The notes under the pieces were generated by a model that worked only from the letters and a program-made list of their open reading frames with translations, was not told the DNA's origin and made no database searches. A DNA stretch of 64,000 nucleotides, taken from Rickettsia rickettsii (GTDB taxonomy: Bacteria; Pseudomonadota; Alphaproteobacteria; Rickettsiales; Rickettsiaceae). Both the position numbers and the translations under genes were made by a program. The stretch lies in assembly GCF_001951015.1 (NCBI RefSeq), contig NZ_CP018914.1, forward strand, positions 1,138,001 through 1,202,000. Direction: 5' to 3'. This document shows, in pieces, positions 41,501 through 53,133 of this stretch (the stretch's first letter is position 1; every line of letters begins with the position of its first letter).

Positions 41501-44454
41501 TCTCGAGCTCTAAAATTAATATTTTGAGCATTTAATATAGTAACATCACCAACACTTGCATCAATTGTAAAAAGATTACCAGCTCCAATATTGATTTCTG
41601 CAACTGTTCCTATAGTTAAATGAGATGCCGTAAGTAACTTTGTATTAACATTTAATATAGCATTATTGCCGTTTGCTATAGCTCCTTTAAAATAATAAGG
41701 GATTGCTTTACCACCACCATCAAGAGGTCCGTTAAACTCTAAAGTACTCCTGGCTCCAAAATCTATATTATTCGCAGCTAGGCTTCCTCCAGCTTGTAAT
41801 GTTATTCCTGCTCCTACATTCACTGTTGCTAATGCATTTGTATTACCTATATCCCCAGTTACTGTACTATTACCGGTAAACGTTACTATACCATTATTTG
41901 CATTACCGGTATTATCTATCGCTCCGGTCACCACTACAGGATTCGTAAATGTCACTGCTGACGCATTATCCGTTAAGTTTATTGTATTTGCTTTTACCAC
42001 TCCACCTTGTACTTGTAGCAAACCTGCTCCTACATTCACTGTTGCTAATGCATTTGTATTACCTACATTCCCAGTTACTGTACTATTACCGGTAAACGTT
42101 ACTATACCATTATTTGCATTACCGGTATTATCTATCGCTCCGGTCACCACTACAGGATTCGTAAATGTCACTGCTGACGCATTATCCGTTAAGTTTATTG
42201 TATTTGCTTTTACCACTCCACCTTGTACTTGTAGCAAACCTGCTCCTACATTCACTGTTGCTAATGCATTTGTATTACCTACATTCCCAGTTACTGTACT
42301 ATTACCGGTAAACGTTACTATACCATTATTTGCATTACCGGTATTATCTATCGCTCCGGTCACCACTACAGGATTCGTAAATGTCACTGCTGACGCAGCA
42401 TTCGTTAATTTAGTCGTAGTAGCTTTAATAACCGCTCCCCCTAACGTGGCTGTACCTGCTCCTACACTTATCGTGGCTAATGAATTTGTATTACCTATAT
42501 CCCCAGTTACTTGACTTAATGCACCATTTAAATTTAAGACACCTACATTATCACCGCCTGTGGTGTTATCAATCGCACCTGTTAATACTGCATTTGCATT
42601 TGTAAGGGTTAATACCGACGCAGCATTCGTTAATTTAGTCGTAGTAGCTTTAATAACTGCTCCCCCTAACGTGGCTGTACCTGCTCCTACATTCACTGTT
42701 GCTAATGCATTTGTATTACCTATATCCCCAGTTACTGTACTATTACCGGTAAACGTTACTATACCATTATTTGCATTACCGGTATTATCTATCGCTCCAG
42801 TCACCACTACAGGATTCGTAAATTTCACTGCTGACGCAGCATCTGTCAACTTAGTCGTAGTAGCTTTAATAACCGCTCCCCCTAACGTGGCTGTACCTGC
42901 TCCTACACTTATCGTGGCTAATGAATTTGTATTACCTATATTCCCAGTTACTTGACTTAATGCACCATTTAAATTTAAGACACCTACATTATCACCGCCT
43001 GTGGTGTTATCAATCGCACCTGTTAATACTGCATTTGCATTTGTAAGGGTTAATACCGACGCAGCATTCGTTAATTTAGTCGTAGTAGCTTTAATAACCG
43101 CTCCCCCTAGCGTGGCTGTACCTGCTCCTACATTCACTGTTGCTAATGCATTTGTATTACCTATATCCCCAGTTACTGTACTATTACCGGTAAACGTTAC
43201 TATACCATTATTTGCATTACCGGTATTATCTATCGCTCCGGTCACCACTACAGGATTCGTAAATGTCACTGCTGACGCATTATCCGTTAAGTTTATTGTA
43301 TTTGCTTTTACCACTCCACCTTGTACTTGTAGCAAACCTGCTCCTACATTCACTGTTGCTAATGCATTTGTATTACCTACATTCCCAGTTACTGTACTAT
43401 TACCGGTAAACGTTACTATACCATTATTTGCATTACCGGTATTATCTATCGCTCCAGTCACCACTACAGGATTCGTAAATTTCACTGCTGACGCAGCATC
43501 TGTCAACTTAGTCGTAGTAGCTTTAATAACCGCTCCCCCTAACGTGGCTGTACCTGCTCCTACACTTATCGTGGCTAATGAATTTGTATTACCTATATTC
43601 CCAGTTACTTGACTTAATGCACCATTTAAATTTAAGACACCTACATTATCACCGCCTGTGGTGTTATCAATCGCACCTGTTAATACTGCATTTGCATTTG
43701 TAAGGGTTAATACCGACGCAGCATTCGTTAATTTAGTCGTAGTAGCTTTAATAACCGCTCCCCCTAACGTGGCTGTACCTGCTCCTACATTCACTGTTGC
43801 TAATGCATTTGTATTACCTATTGTTCCGTTAATGGCAGCATCTGTCTTGACAGTTATTATACCTCCTCCATCTATATTTCCTGCAAGTGTTATCTTTGAC
43901 GGAGCTGCAGATTGTATAATTAGTGCAGCATTCGCTCCCCCTAAAGCTATATTTCCTAAACCTGTATAATTATCGGCAGGCGCATCAAAACCATGATTTG
44001 CAGCAACAGCATTATTACCATTTAAAGTTAAGCTTTTGCCGGCATTAAGAGTAACAGGCAACAAGTTACCTTTCGTTATAATCGAACCAACGACAGTATT
44101 TTGAGTAATATTTAGACCTACGGGAGTAGTACCCGCAACATTTATAGCCTTAATAATACGATCGGCTGCATCTGCAGTGACAGTATAATCACCACCGTAA
44201 GTAAATGCCCAATTGTTTTGAGGACCGCCAGCAGGAGTACCATTAGCTACCCCTGCAGCCGTTATCTCATTCCAATTATTATTGCCAACATTATTACTAA
44301 ATGCTGCATTATTATTAGTAGCAATAACACCTGTAGCAACACCGAGTGCCCCGCTACTACTCAGCATTATCGCTGCGGTTGAGGTGGTGAATAAAGCGGC
44401 TTTAAGACCTTGTTGTATTGCTTTTTTAAATAATTTTGGAGAAATATTCGCCAT
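38596..44454 (-). CDS. ompA: rOmpA (Sca0) surface autotransporter
   Basis: Type V secreted surface adhesin of spotted fever group rickettsiae, 1952 residues from the ATG at 44454 (MANISPKLFKKAIQQG), which has AAGG upstream; a start six codons earlier is less likely. Order: signal region (1-~38), N-terminal passenger, nine tandem 72/75-residue repeats (214-870), a long Gly/Asn-rich passenger, then a C-terminal barrel (about 1680-1952; GAWISPFVGNATQK, AGLRYSTIKDKGY) ending with Phe. It is known to mediate attachment and to be a major antigen. No internal stop. Regulated from an AT-rich promoter region upstream; a terminator ends it. Confidence 0.97.
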   Translation of the reverse strand: MANISPKLFKKAIQQGLKAALFTTSTAAIMLSSSGALGVATGVIATNNNAAFSNNVGNNNWNEITAAGVANGTPAGGPQNNWAFTYGGDYTVTADAADRIIKAINVAGTTPVGLNITQNTVVGSIITKGNLLPVTLNAGKSLTLNGNNAVAANHGFDAPADNYTGLGNIALGGANAALIIQSAAPSKITLAGNIDGGGIITVKTDAAINGTIGNTNALATVNVGAGTATLGGAVIKATTTKLTNAASVLTLTNANAVLTGAIDNTTGGDNVGVLNLNGALSQVTGNIGNTNSLATISVGAGTATLGGAVIKATTTKLTDAASAVKFTNPVVVTGAIDNTGNANNGIVTFTGNSTVTGNVGNTNALATVNVGAGLLQVQGGVVKANTINLTDNASAVTFTNPVVVTGAIDNTGNANNGIVTFTGNSTVTGDIGNTNALATVNVGAGTATLGGAVIKATTTKLTNAASVLTLTNANAVLTGAIDNTTGGDNVGVLNLNGALSQVTGNIGNTNSLATISVGAGTATLGGAVIKATTTKLTDAASAVKFTNPVVVTGAIDNTGNANNGIVTFTGNSTVTGDIGNTNALATVNVGAGTATLGGAVIKATTTKLTNAASVLTLTNANAVLTGAIDNTTGGDNVGVLNLNGALSQVTGDIGNTNSLATISVGAGTATLGGAVIKATTTKLTNAASAVTFTNPVVVTGAIDNTGNANNGIVTFTGNSTVTGNVGNTNALATVNVGAGLLQVQGGVVKANTINLTDNASAVTFTNPVVVTGAIDNTGNANNGIVTFTGNSTVTGNVGNTNALATVNVGAGLLQVQGGVVKANTINLTDNASAVTFTNPVVVTGAIDNTGNANNGIVTFTGNSTVTGDIGNTNALATVNVGAGITLQAGGSLAANNIDFGARSTLEFNGPLDGGGKAIPYYFKGAIANGNNAILNVNTKLLTASHLTIGTVAEINIGAGNLFTIDASVGDVTILNAQNINFRARDSVLVLSNLTGVGVNNILLAADLVAPGADEGTVVFNGGVNGLNIGSNVAGTARNIGDGGGNKFNTLLIYNAVTITDDVNLEGIQNVLINNNADFTSSTAFNAGAIQINDATYTIDANNGNLNIPAGNIQFAHADAQLVLQNSSGNDRTITLGANIDPDNDDEGIVILNSVTAGKKLTIAGGKTFGGAHKLQTILFKGAGDCSTAGTTFNTTNIVLDITGQLELGATTANVVLFNDAVQLTQTGNIGGFLDFNAKNGMVTLNNNVNVAGAVQNTGGTNNGTLIVLGASNLNRVNGIAMLKVGAGNVTIAKGGKVKIGEIQGTGTNTLTLPAHFNLTGSINKTGGQALKLNFMNGGSVSGVVGTAANSVGDITTAGATSFASSVNAKGTATLGGTTSFANTFTNTGAVTLAKGSITSFAKNVTATSFVANSATINFSNSLAFNSNITGGGTTLTLGANQVTYTGTGSFTDTLTLNTTFDGAAKSGGNILIKSGSTLDLSGVSTLALVVTATNFDMNNISPDTKYTVISAETAGGLKPTSKENVKITINNDNRFVDFTFDASTLTLFAEDIAADVIDGDFAPGGPLANIPNAANIKKSLELMEDAPNGSDARQAFNNFGLMTPLQEADATTHLIQDVVKPSDTIAAVNNQVVASNISSNITALNARMDKVQSGNKGPVSSGDEDMDAKFGAWISPFVGNATQKMCNSISGYKSDTTGGTIGFDGFVSDDLALGLAYTRADTDIKLKNNKTGDKNKVESNIYSLYGLYNVPYENLFVEAIASYSDNKIRSKSRRVIATTLETVGYQTANGKYKSESYTGQLMAGYTYMMPENINLTPLAGLRYSTIKDKGYKETGTTYQNLTVKGKNYNTFDGLLGAKVSSNINVNEIVLTPELYAMVDYAFKNKVSAIDARLQGMTAPLPTNSFKQSKTSFDVGVGVTAKHKMMEYRINYDTNIGSKYFAQQGSVKVRVNF
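41845..43815 (-). repeat. Nine tandem repeats inside ompA
   Basis: Repeat region of 1971 bp = three 75-codon units (with the NAASVLTLTNANAVLTGAID stretch) and six 72-codon units of two types (KATTTKLTD and VQGGVVKANTINLTD). Order from the N-terminus: 75, 72b, 72c, 75, 72b, 75, 72b', 72c, 72c. Units of one type are almost identical in DNA, so copies have been homogenised. Confidence 0.92.
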
Positions 44455-44694
44455 ATGTAAAACCTTAATCAAAATTAAATCACTTAAAAAGTGTTATAAC
44501 GCAACTTTTTTAATATGTCTATTATAATTAATAACATAGATGATATTTTTATGTATAGATTATATGTCATTCCGTAGCGGTGTTGGCCTTGTTGCATGGC
44601 TCGAGAAATCTGCTGGGTGTCATCCCGTGGACAAAACATGGGATGACAGGGAGGGAATCGCTCCACGCGGGCAATGCCTGCTCGCAATGACTAT
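44455..44694. other. Upstream region of ompA with a compound repeat
   Basis: The first ~100 bases are AT-rich and must hold the ompA promoter; CACTT/AAGTG arms near 44482-44497 form a small hairpin in the 5' leader. From 44566 to 44691 fragments of both palindromic families are joined, including GTCATCCCGTGGACAAAACA and CTGCTCGCAATGAC. Confidence 0.6.
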
Positions 44695-45064
44695 TTAGTA
44701 TCCATATTCTCCTAACACCTTAATAACATCATCATACATATAATATTCAGAAGCATTAGTTTTGAGCAATAATTCTATAGCCGGGATACAATGATTACTC
44801 TTCACCATAACCAGCGGTGTTAGACCTGATTTATCACGATAATTAATATACGCAGTGTGTTCAATTAAAAACTGTATTAATTCTTCACCGCAATTAGCTT
44901 TTATAGCATGATGCAGAGCTATACGTCCTAATTGGTCTTTGTACTGGGCATCAACACCTTTACTATATAAATAAAGTTTCTACTAACTCTAAATCACCGG
45001 CATATATTGCTTTTTGTAAAAGCTTTTGTCCTAAAGCTTTATCAAATTCGAATGTCAATGATAA
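44695..45064 (-). pseudogene. Ankyrin-repeat protein remnant
   Basis: The minus strand reads FDKALGQKLLQKAIYAGDLE and LVETLFI, then a stop with frameshift near 44970. It resumes in ankyrin-repeat sequence: DAQYKDQLGRIALHHAIKAN, CGEELIQFLIEHTAYINYRD and KSGLTPLVMVKSNHCIPAIE, ending VLGEYGY. No start codon is in frame; the 5' end runs into a palindromic repeat at 45074. Ankyrin proteins of Rickettsia often meet host targets, but this copy is broken. Confidence 0.82.
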
Positions 45065-45073
45065 ATATATTTA

Positions 45074-45179
45074 TGTCATTCCTGCGAAAGCAGAAATCCA
45101 GCATAAAGCGAGCTTTAAATTTCAAAAATTTGCTGTATCTATAATTTTTTCTTGGATTCCTGCTTTCGCAGGAATGACA
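45074..45179. repeat. Long inverted repeat, 'gtcat-cctgc' family
   Basis: GTCATTCCTGCGAAAGCAGA ... CTTTCGCAGGAATGAC with an AT-rich middle, between ftsK and the ankyrin fossil. Confidence 0.85.
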
Positions 45180-45232
45180 TAAGAGCCATGCAACAACGCC
45201 TACGGCTGCGTAGCACATGACGAAAAAATACC

Positions 45233-48504
<3,272 letters not shown>

Positions 48505-48664
48505 TATATTAAATAATAATTATATTAGCAATTATATAATATCCAAAACCTACATCAAGTAACATAGCAGCACTTCTCACAATAATAGGATAAGTTATTT
48601 ACATTAAAAGAGCCATTTTGTATTATGAAAATATATTTTTTTGAGGGAAAGGTAACCAAAATTC

Positions 48665-49444
48665 ATGACCATAAAAATCCACACGGGCAAAGATTTCATA
48701 AAGATGCGGGCAGCAGGAAAATTAGCTGCAGAGACGCTCGATTTTATTACTGATCACGTAAAACCGAATGTCACTACTAATAGTTTAAATGGCCTTTGTC
48801 ATAATTTTATTACTTCTCATAATGCCATTCCTGCACCGTTAAATTACAAAGGCTTTCCGAAATCGATTTGTACTTCTATAAATCATGTGGTTTGTCACGG
48901 CATTCCAAACGATAAACCGTTAAAAAACGGTGATATAGTAAATATTGATGTTACGGTAATTTTAGACGGTTGGTACGGTGATACTAGCCGTATGTATTAT
49001 GTCGGTGACGTAGCAATTAAGCCCAAGCGTCTTATTCAAGTAACTTATGATGCAATGATGAAAGGGATTGAAGTAGTTAGACCCGGTGCTAAACTCGGTG
49101 ATATCGGACATGCTATTCAAAGCTATGCCGAGAAACATAATTATTCTGTGGTTAGGGATTATACGGGTCACGGTATCGGAAGAGTTTTTCATGACGAACC
49201 GTCAATATTAAATTACGGTCGCAGCGGCACGGGTCTAACGTTAGAAGAAGGGATGTTTTTCACCGTTGAACCTATGATAAATGCCGGTAATTATGACACT
49301 ATATTAAGTAAACTAGATGGATGGACAGTTACTACACGTGATAAATCATTATCGGCTCAATTTGAGCATACTATAGGCGTGACTAAAGACGGTTTTGAAA
49401 TATTTACGTTATCACCTAAAAAACTTGATTATCCTCCATACTAA
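48665..49444 (+). CDS. map: Methionine aminopeptidase type I
   Basis: Removes N-terminal Met from new proteins; 259 residues. Metal ligands are in place: Asp in NIDVTVILDGWYGDTSRMY (two Asp), His in GHGIGRVFHDEPSI, Glu in FFTVEPMINAG and Glu in AQFEHTIGVT. The catalytic His in VCHGIP is also present. It stands on the plus strand, divergent from the acyltransferase gene. The ATG at 48665 follows GGGAAAGG. Confidence 0.97.
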   Translation: MTIKIHTGKDFIKMRAAGKLAAETLDFITDHVKPNVTTNSLNGLCHNFITSHNAIPAPLNYKGFPKSICTSINHVVCHGIPNDKPLKNGDIVNIDVTVILDGWYGDTSRMYYVGDVAIKPKRLIQVTYDAMMKGIEVVRPGAKLGDIGHAIQSYAEKHNYSVVRDYTGHGIGRVFHDEPSILNYGRSGTGLTLEEGMFFTVEPMINAGNYDTILSKLDGWTVTTRDKSLSAQFEHTIGVTKDGFEIFTLSPKKLDYPPY

Positions 49445-49484
49445 ACTGTAGGGTAAAAATTGATTTTGTTGTATGGCTATCTAT

Positions 49485-49649
49485 GTCATGCCTGCGGGAC
49501 ATTGTTGCGTGGATCAAAAAACGCACTCAGTGTCATCCCGTGGCTTGACCACGGGATCCAAAAAGCATTTAAAAAGACTAGATCCCGCAATCAAGTTAGC
49601 TAGGATGACATTAAAGATTACTGGATTCCCGCTTTTAGCTAGGAATGAC
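49485..49649. repeat. Compound 'gtcat' repeats between map and radC
   Basis: Three stems follow each other: GTCATGCCTGCGGGACA..., GTCATCCCGTGGCTTGACCA with its inverse, and GGATTCCCGC...AGGAATGAC. The 250-base spacer holds nothing else visible. Confidence 0.75.
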
Positions 49650-49694
49650 ATCAGCAACATTTTACTTTATTTATAATTTGAATAAACATAAAGA

Positions 49695-50379
49695 ATGTTA
49701 GAAAATAATTTGTTAGAATTTAGTAATGATGAAATAATAGATACGCCTCATTATATAGGTCACCGTAAAAGAGTAAAAGAACGCTTCGTTGCCGCTGAAG
49801 CAGAACATTTTTCTGATTACGAATTACTTGAAGTAATGTTATTTTCGGCTATCCCTCGTAAAGACATCAAACCTCTTGCTAAAAAATTACTTGATCATTT
49901 TGATATTACGGATTTAATTAACCTTGATAAGGAAAGGCTACTTAGTATTAAAGGCACCAATGAAAATTTATATATCAATTTTGCTCTACGTGAGCTGATA
50001 CATTAGAGTATTGAAACAAAAAATAATAAATAAAAATATTAATGCTTCTTGGAGTTCTTGGATTGATTATTTAAAAGTTAATATGGGCAATATGCGACTC
50101 GAGCAATTTCGTATATTATTTTTGAATAAGAAAAATATTTTAATTGCTGATGAGGTTTTAAGTCAAGGAACTATAGACCAAGCTACGGTATATCCACGTG
50201 AGATAATTAAACGAGCTTTATTTAACGAAGCAAGCAGCCTTATACTTGTGCATCATCATCCAAGCGGTAGCCCTGAACCTTCAAAAACCAACATTCATAT
50301 GACAAATAAGATAGTAGAGACATGCCAAACCGTAAATATTATAGTTTTAAATCTAATATGTTCCTATGAATATAAATAG
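49695..50379 (+). pseudogene. radC: RadC-like JAB-domain protein, broken
   Basis: The first piece (49695-50006) is the helix-hairpin part: IGHRKRVKERFVAAEAEHFS and YELLEVMLFSAIPRKDIKP. A TAG and a one-base shift separate it from the second piece (from 50011), the JAB domain: LEQFRILFLNKKNILIADEV and LVHHHPSGSPEPSKTNIHMT. The zinc-ligand Asp of HxHPSGxxxPSxxD is Asn here. At the end a deletion removes the usual core; another frame still reads YSFKSNMFL with its TGA overlapping the next gene's ATG. Function is unlikely. RadC's role in cells is not settled. Confidence 0.82.
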
Positions 50380-51349
50380 CTACAGCACATTATTTATTTT
50401 TTCTTTTATATCCACCGCTATATTAACATATATATTAACTAAATATCTTCCTACTATCGGTTTAGTTGATATACCAAGTAACCGTCGTTCTCATGATAAG
50501 ATAACACCGCGCGGCGGCGGTCTTGCTATTGTAGTTGTTGTAATGATTGCTTTGAGCGGGTTTGAATATATAACGAGCAATAACTTTGTTAATTCAATAA
50601 AAATATTACCGTTATTATTGGCAATTGCTTCGATTTCCTTTTTAGATGACTTAAAAGCCGTACCTATTCTAATTCGTTTAATAGTCCACTTAATTTGTGC
50701 AGCTTTTGCTATTTTTCTTTTTTCGCAGCTAAACTCTGTACATATACTAATATATTCTATTTTAGTTATAGCTTTAAGCGGTTTTATTAATATATATAAT
50801 TTTATGGACGGTATAGACGGTATGAGTTGTGTGGAATCTATCCATCTATCTAGCACTATGCTTATATTATGTTTTTTACAATTTCCGACTATTAATAATC
50901 CATATTTTATAGCTAGTGTAAATGTTATTATTCTTGGTTGTTCTTGTGGTTTTTTAATATTTAATTGGCACCCGGCAAAAATATTTTTAGGCGACGTGGG
51001 AAGTATTAGTCTTGGATTCTTAACGGGTCTTTGTTTGCTCCTGCTGGCTCTTACAAGCACTAATTTATTTATAGCTTGTGCTATTGCTAGCTTATATTAC
51101 ATCACTGATGCAGTGCTAACCATATTAATTCGGCTACTCAATAAAGAAAAAATTTGGCAGCCTCATTTAAAACATTTTTTTCAAAAAGCAGTACAAAAAG
51201 GCAAATCTCATAAACAAGTAGTATCGATTATAGCAGTTTGTAATATATTTTTAATGATCATATCGGTTACATCTTTACATTTTCCCGTAATATCTATAAT
51301 GCTTGCTTTAGCCGTCATAACTTTAACAGTGCAGAGTTTATTAAAATGA
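50366..51349 (+). CDS. WecA/TagO-like polyprenyl-phosphate glycosyl-1-phosphate transferase
   Basis: Integral membrane enzyme (327 residues, about 10-11 TM segments) of the MraY/WecA family that loads a sugar-phosphate on undecaprenyl phosphate for O-antigen-like or other surface glycans. Visible motifs: RSHDKITPRGGGLAI, SFLDDLKAVPI (DDxxD-like), NIYNFMDGIDGMS, FLGDVGSISLGF and the PHLKHFFQKA His motif. The exact sugar is not determined. The ATG overlaps the ancestral radC stop as ATGA and its 3' end overlaps the next gene as ATGA, so an operon with radC upstream is likely. Confidence 0.88.
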   Translation: MNINSYSTLFIFSFISTAILTYILTKYLPTIGLVDIPSNRRSHDKITPRGGGLAIVVVVMIALSGFEYITSNNFVNSIKILPLLLAIASISFLDDLKAVPILIRLIVHLICAAFAIFLFSQLNSVHILIYSILVIALSGFINIYNFMDGIDGMSCVESIHLSSTMLILCFLQFPTINNPYFIASVNVIILGCSCGFLIFNWHPAKIFLGDVGSISLGFLTGLCLLLLALTSTNLFIACAIASLYYITDAVLTILIRLLNKEKIWQPHLKHFFQKAVQKGKSHKQVVSIIAVCNIFLMIISVTSLHFPVISIMLALAVITLTVQSLLK

Positions 51350-51669
51350 AGCTAATTAAAGAGGATATCGATAAAATAGTTAGGCGTATATTTGCTAAAC
51401 AACATCCATTGCTGCCTGAAATCATGATTAACTGGAATAAAATAGTCGGATTTAACTTCAGCACTAAAGCATTACCTTTAAAAATCACCACCTATACTTA
51501 TAAAAAACAAAAGATTAATACGCTGTTTATACAAGCTGAAGATAATGCTACTGCAGCAAAATTACCTTATTATCAAGATATTATTCTAGAACGTATTAAA
51601 ATTTATTTAGGCTTTGCAGCAATACATCAAATAAACGTAACGTTTTATAAAGGCAAAAAGAGTCTTTAA
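51346..51669 (+). CDS. DUF721/DciA-like protein
   Basis: A 107-residue protein of the DUF721 family: KEDIDKIVRRIFAKQHPLLP, then EIMINWNKIVGFNFSTKALP and TLFIQAEDNATAAKLPYYQD. DciA members help load the replicative helicase DnaB in bacteria lacking DnaC; whether this short form does so is inference. It overlaps the WecA-like gene by 4 bases (ATGA). Confidence 0.82.
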   Translation: MKLIKEDIDKIVRRIFAKQHPLLPEIMINWNKIVGFNFSTKALPLKITTYTYKKQKINTLFIQAEDNATAAKLPYYQDIILERIKIYLGFAAIHQINVTFYKGKKSL

Positions 51670-51749
51670 GAGTTTGTTGGCATGAATATCAATGCCATCT
51701 CTACTATAACTCTGCAAGCTTGTAGGTGTTGTTGCCTGGCTCAGTTTAT

Positions 51750-51870
51750 GTCATTCCCGCAGAAGCGGGAATCTAGTAAAACATCAAAAAACAAGTTTTT
51801 TTAGTTTACCAAATATGTATATCAATATTGAAGTTATTTTTCTGGATTCCCGCTTCTGCGGGAATAACAT
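51750..51870. repeat. Long inverted repeat, 'gtcat-cccgc' family
   Basis: GTCATTCCCGCAGAAGCGGG ... CCCGCTTCTGCGGGAATAAC around an AT-rich middle. More fragments of the 'cattgcgag' family follow to about 52030 (CCTCGCAATGAC). The 480-base gap 51670-52150 holds only these and a terminator. Confidence 0.85.
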
Positions 51871-52083
51871 CGTACGGGCTAACCATACAACAACTCTGCA
51901 GCCGTAGGATCTAGGAAAAATAATCAAAATACTGTAAATCAGAATTTTTTACTGGATTGCTTCGTCAATTACTTCGTAATTTTCCTCGCAATGACAAAAA
52001 AGCTGAATCATGCGATAATACCTTGCAGTCGCTTAGCTCATGACGTCTCAGTATCCACGTAGGCAATACCAAGACATACAAAC

Positions 52084-52116
52084 AAAAAAAGGAGCCCTTA
52101 ATAAAGACTCCTTTTT
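52084..52116 (-). terminator. Intrinsic terminator after adr1
   Basis: On the minus strand GGAGTC...GGGCTCC forms a stem followed by a T-run; the plus strand has AAAAAGGAGCCC / GACTCCTTTTT. It lies 35 bases after the adr1 stop. Confidence 0.75.
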
Positions 52117-52150
52117 CGTGTTAATAGCTTGTAAAAAGATTTCAGACTAA

Positions 52151-52891
52151 TTACATATCAAATCTTAATCCTGCAATTAAGTTATGACCTTTATAACGGG
52201 TTCCACCAAATTTAACTTTATCCCCGTCAATAGTTTTGGTGGTATTTTTTGTTTTACCATAATCTCTCCAGCTATAAACTAGTTCAGCTTTTACACCTTG
52301 TGCAACTTCAAATGAAGTTCCTAAAGATAATTGATAAACAAAGTTAGTTTTGTTTTTAGTAGTACCGTTGAAAGTGTCAGTTACACCACCTTTAATATCT
52401 TTAGAGTTAATTTTTTCCTTTACAAAAGCAGCACCAACACCTGCACCTGCAAATACTTTAAACATGCTTAAATCGACGAAATCAACATAACCGTTAAGTA
52501 ATACACTTACAATAGTAGGTTTATTTTTTACTGAGAAAGAATTACCGTCTGGATAAGTTTTTGATTTCTTTAAATTACTACTTGCTACCGTTCCAATTGT
52601 TAAATCGGTTCTTAGATTATCCATGATATAGTAACCCGCACCGATCTCACCTGTAAATCCTGTATTAGACTTTTTTATATTATTTAACTTAAAATCTGCT
52701 CCTTTAGGTTTTGTTTTGTTAAAAATCACACCACCGGCATTAAGTTTTAAATACCATTGATTTTCCACAGATGATGACATCGATGAATTAGTAGATGAAG
52801 CTACAGAAGAATTCATATCGCAATCAGCAAATGAAAGACCAGAAGTTAAAAGTGCGGTGCTTGCAGCTGCTATTAAAAGTAATTTTTTCAT
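52151..52891 (-). CDS. adr1: Outer-membrane adhesin Adr1-like
   Basis: A 246-residue eight-stranded beta-barrel with signal peptide (MKKLLLIAAASTALLTSGLSF-A), a Ser/Asn-rich linker (VASSTNSSMSSSVENQWYLK) and strands such as GFTGEIGAGYYIMDNLRTDL and FKVFAGAGVGAAFVKEK, ending in a terminal Met after LIAGLRFD. It and the gene at 53134 match the Adr1/Adr2 pair of Rickettsia, known as ligands of host vitronectin that resist complement. Which is 1 and which 2 rests on gene order from memory of the R. conorii locus tags. It is followed by a terminator. Confidence 0.85.
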   Translation of the reverse strand: MKKLLLIAAASTALLTSGLSFADCDMNSSVASSTNSSMSSSVENQWYLKLNAGGVIFNKTKPKGADFKLNNIKKSNTGFTGEIGAGYYIMDNLRTDLTIGTVASSNLKKSKTYPDGNSFSVKNKPTIVSVLLNGYVDFVDLSMFKVFAGAGVGAAFVKEKINSKDIKGGVTDTFNGTTKNKTNFVYQLSLGTSFEVAQGVKAELVYSWRDYGKTKNTTKTIDGDKVKFGGTRYKGHNLIAGLRFDM

Positions 52892-53015
52892 ATTGTTAAA
52901 TTTTTCCTTTAAATTTTATTAGTTGTTAGTAAAAACGATATTAGATAATAATTTTACAATTGTTACCTAAATTCGATAAAAAATAGCTTTAAGTGACATT
53001 TCTGAGTTGTCATCT

Positions 53016-53102
53016 AATATCACTCCGTGGCTTAACCACCGCCGGAATCCAGTCTTTTTTTTTATTTCTAGATACCGTGGTTAAGCCACGGTATGATATT
53101 AG
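53016..53102. repeat. Inverted repeat between adr1 and adr2
   Basis: CCGTGGCTTAACCACCGCCG on one side and CCGTGGTTAAGCCACGGTA on the other, flanked by TGTCATCTAATATCA / TGATATTAGG. So each adr gene has its own promoter. Confidence 0.75.
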
Positions 53103-53133
53103 GTTATTACCTAAAACTATTAATATATTCTAA

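Noticed and set aside
41845-43815. Possible CRISPR-like array (regular repeats)
   Set aside because: Units are 216-225 bp, coding, in frame with ompA and without spacers.
42560-43969. Long repeated plus-strand ORFs opposite the ompA repeats
   Set aside because: They mirror the tandem repeats on the other strand; composition is that of reverse-complemented passenger sequence.
44484-44687. Minus-strand 67-codon ORF upstream of ompA
   Set aside because: It is a reading of joined palindromic repeats.
50491-51060. 189-codon minus-strand ORF opposite the WecA-like gene
   Set aside because: Basic and composition-biased shadow; the plus-strand gene has all family motifs.
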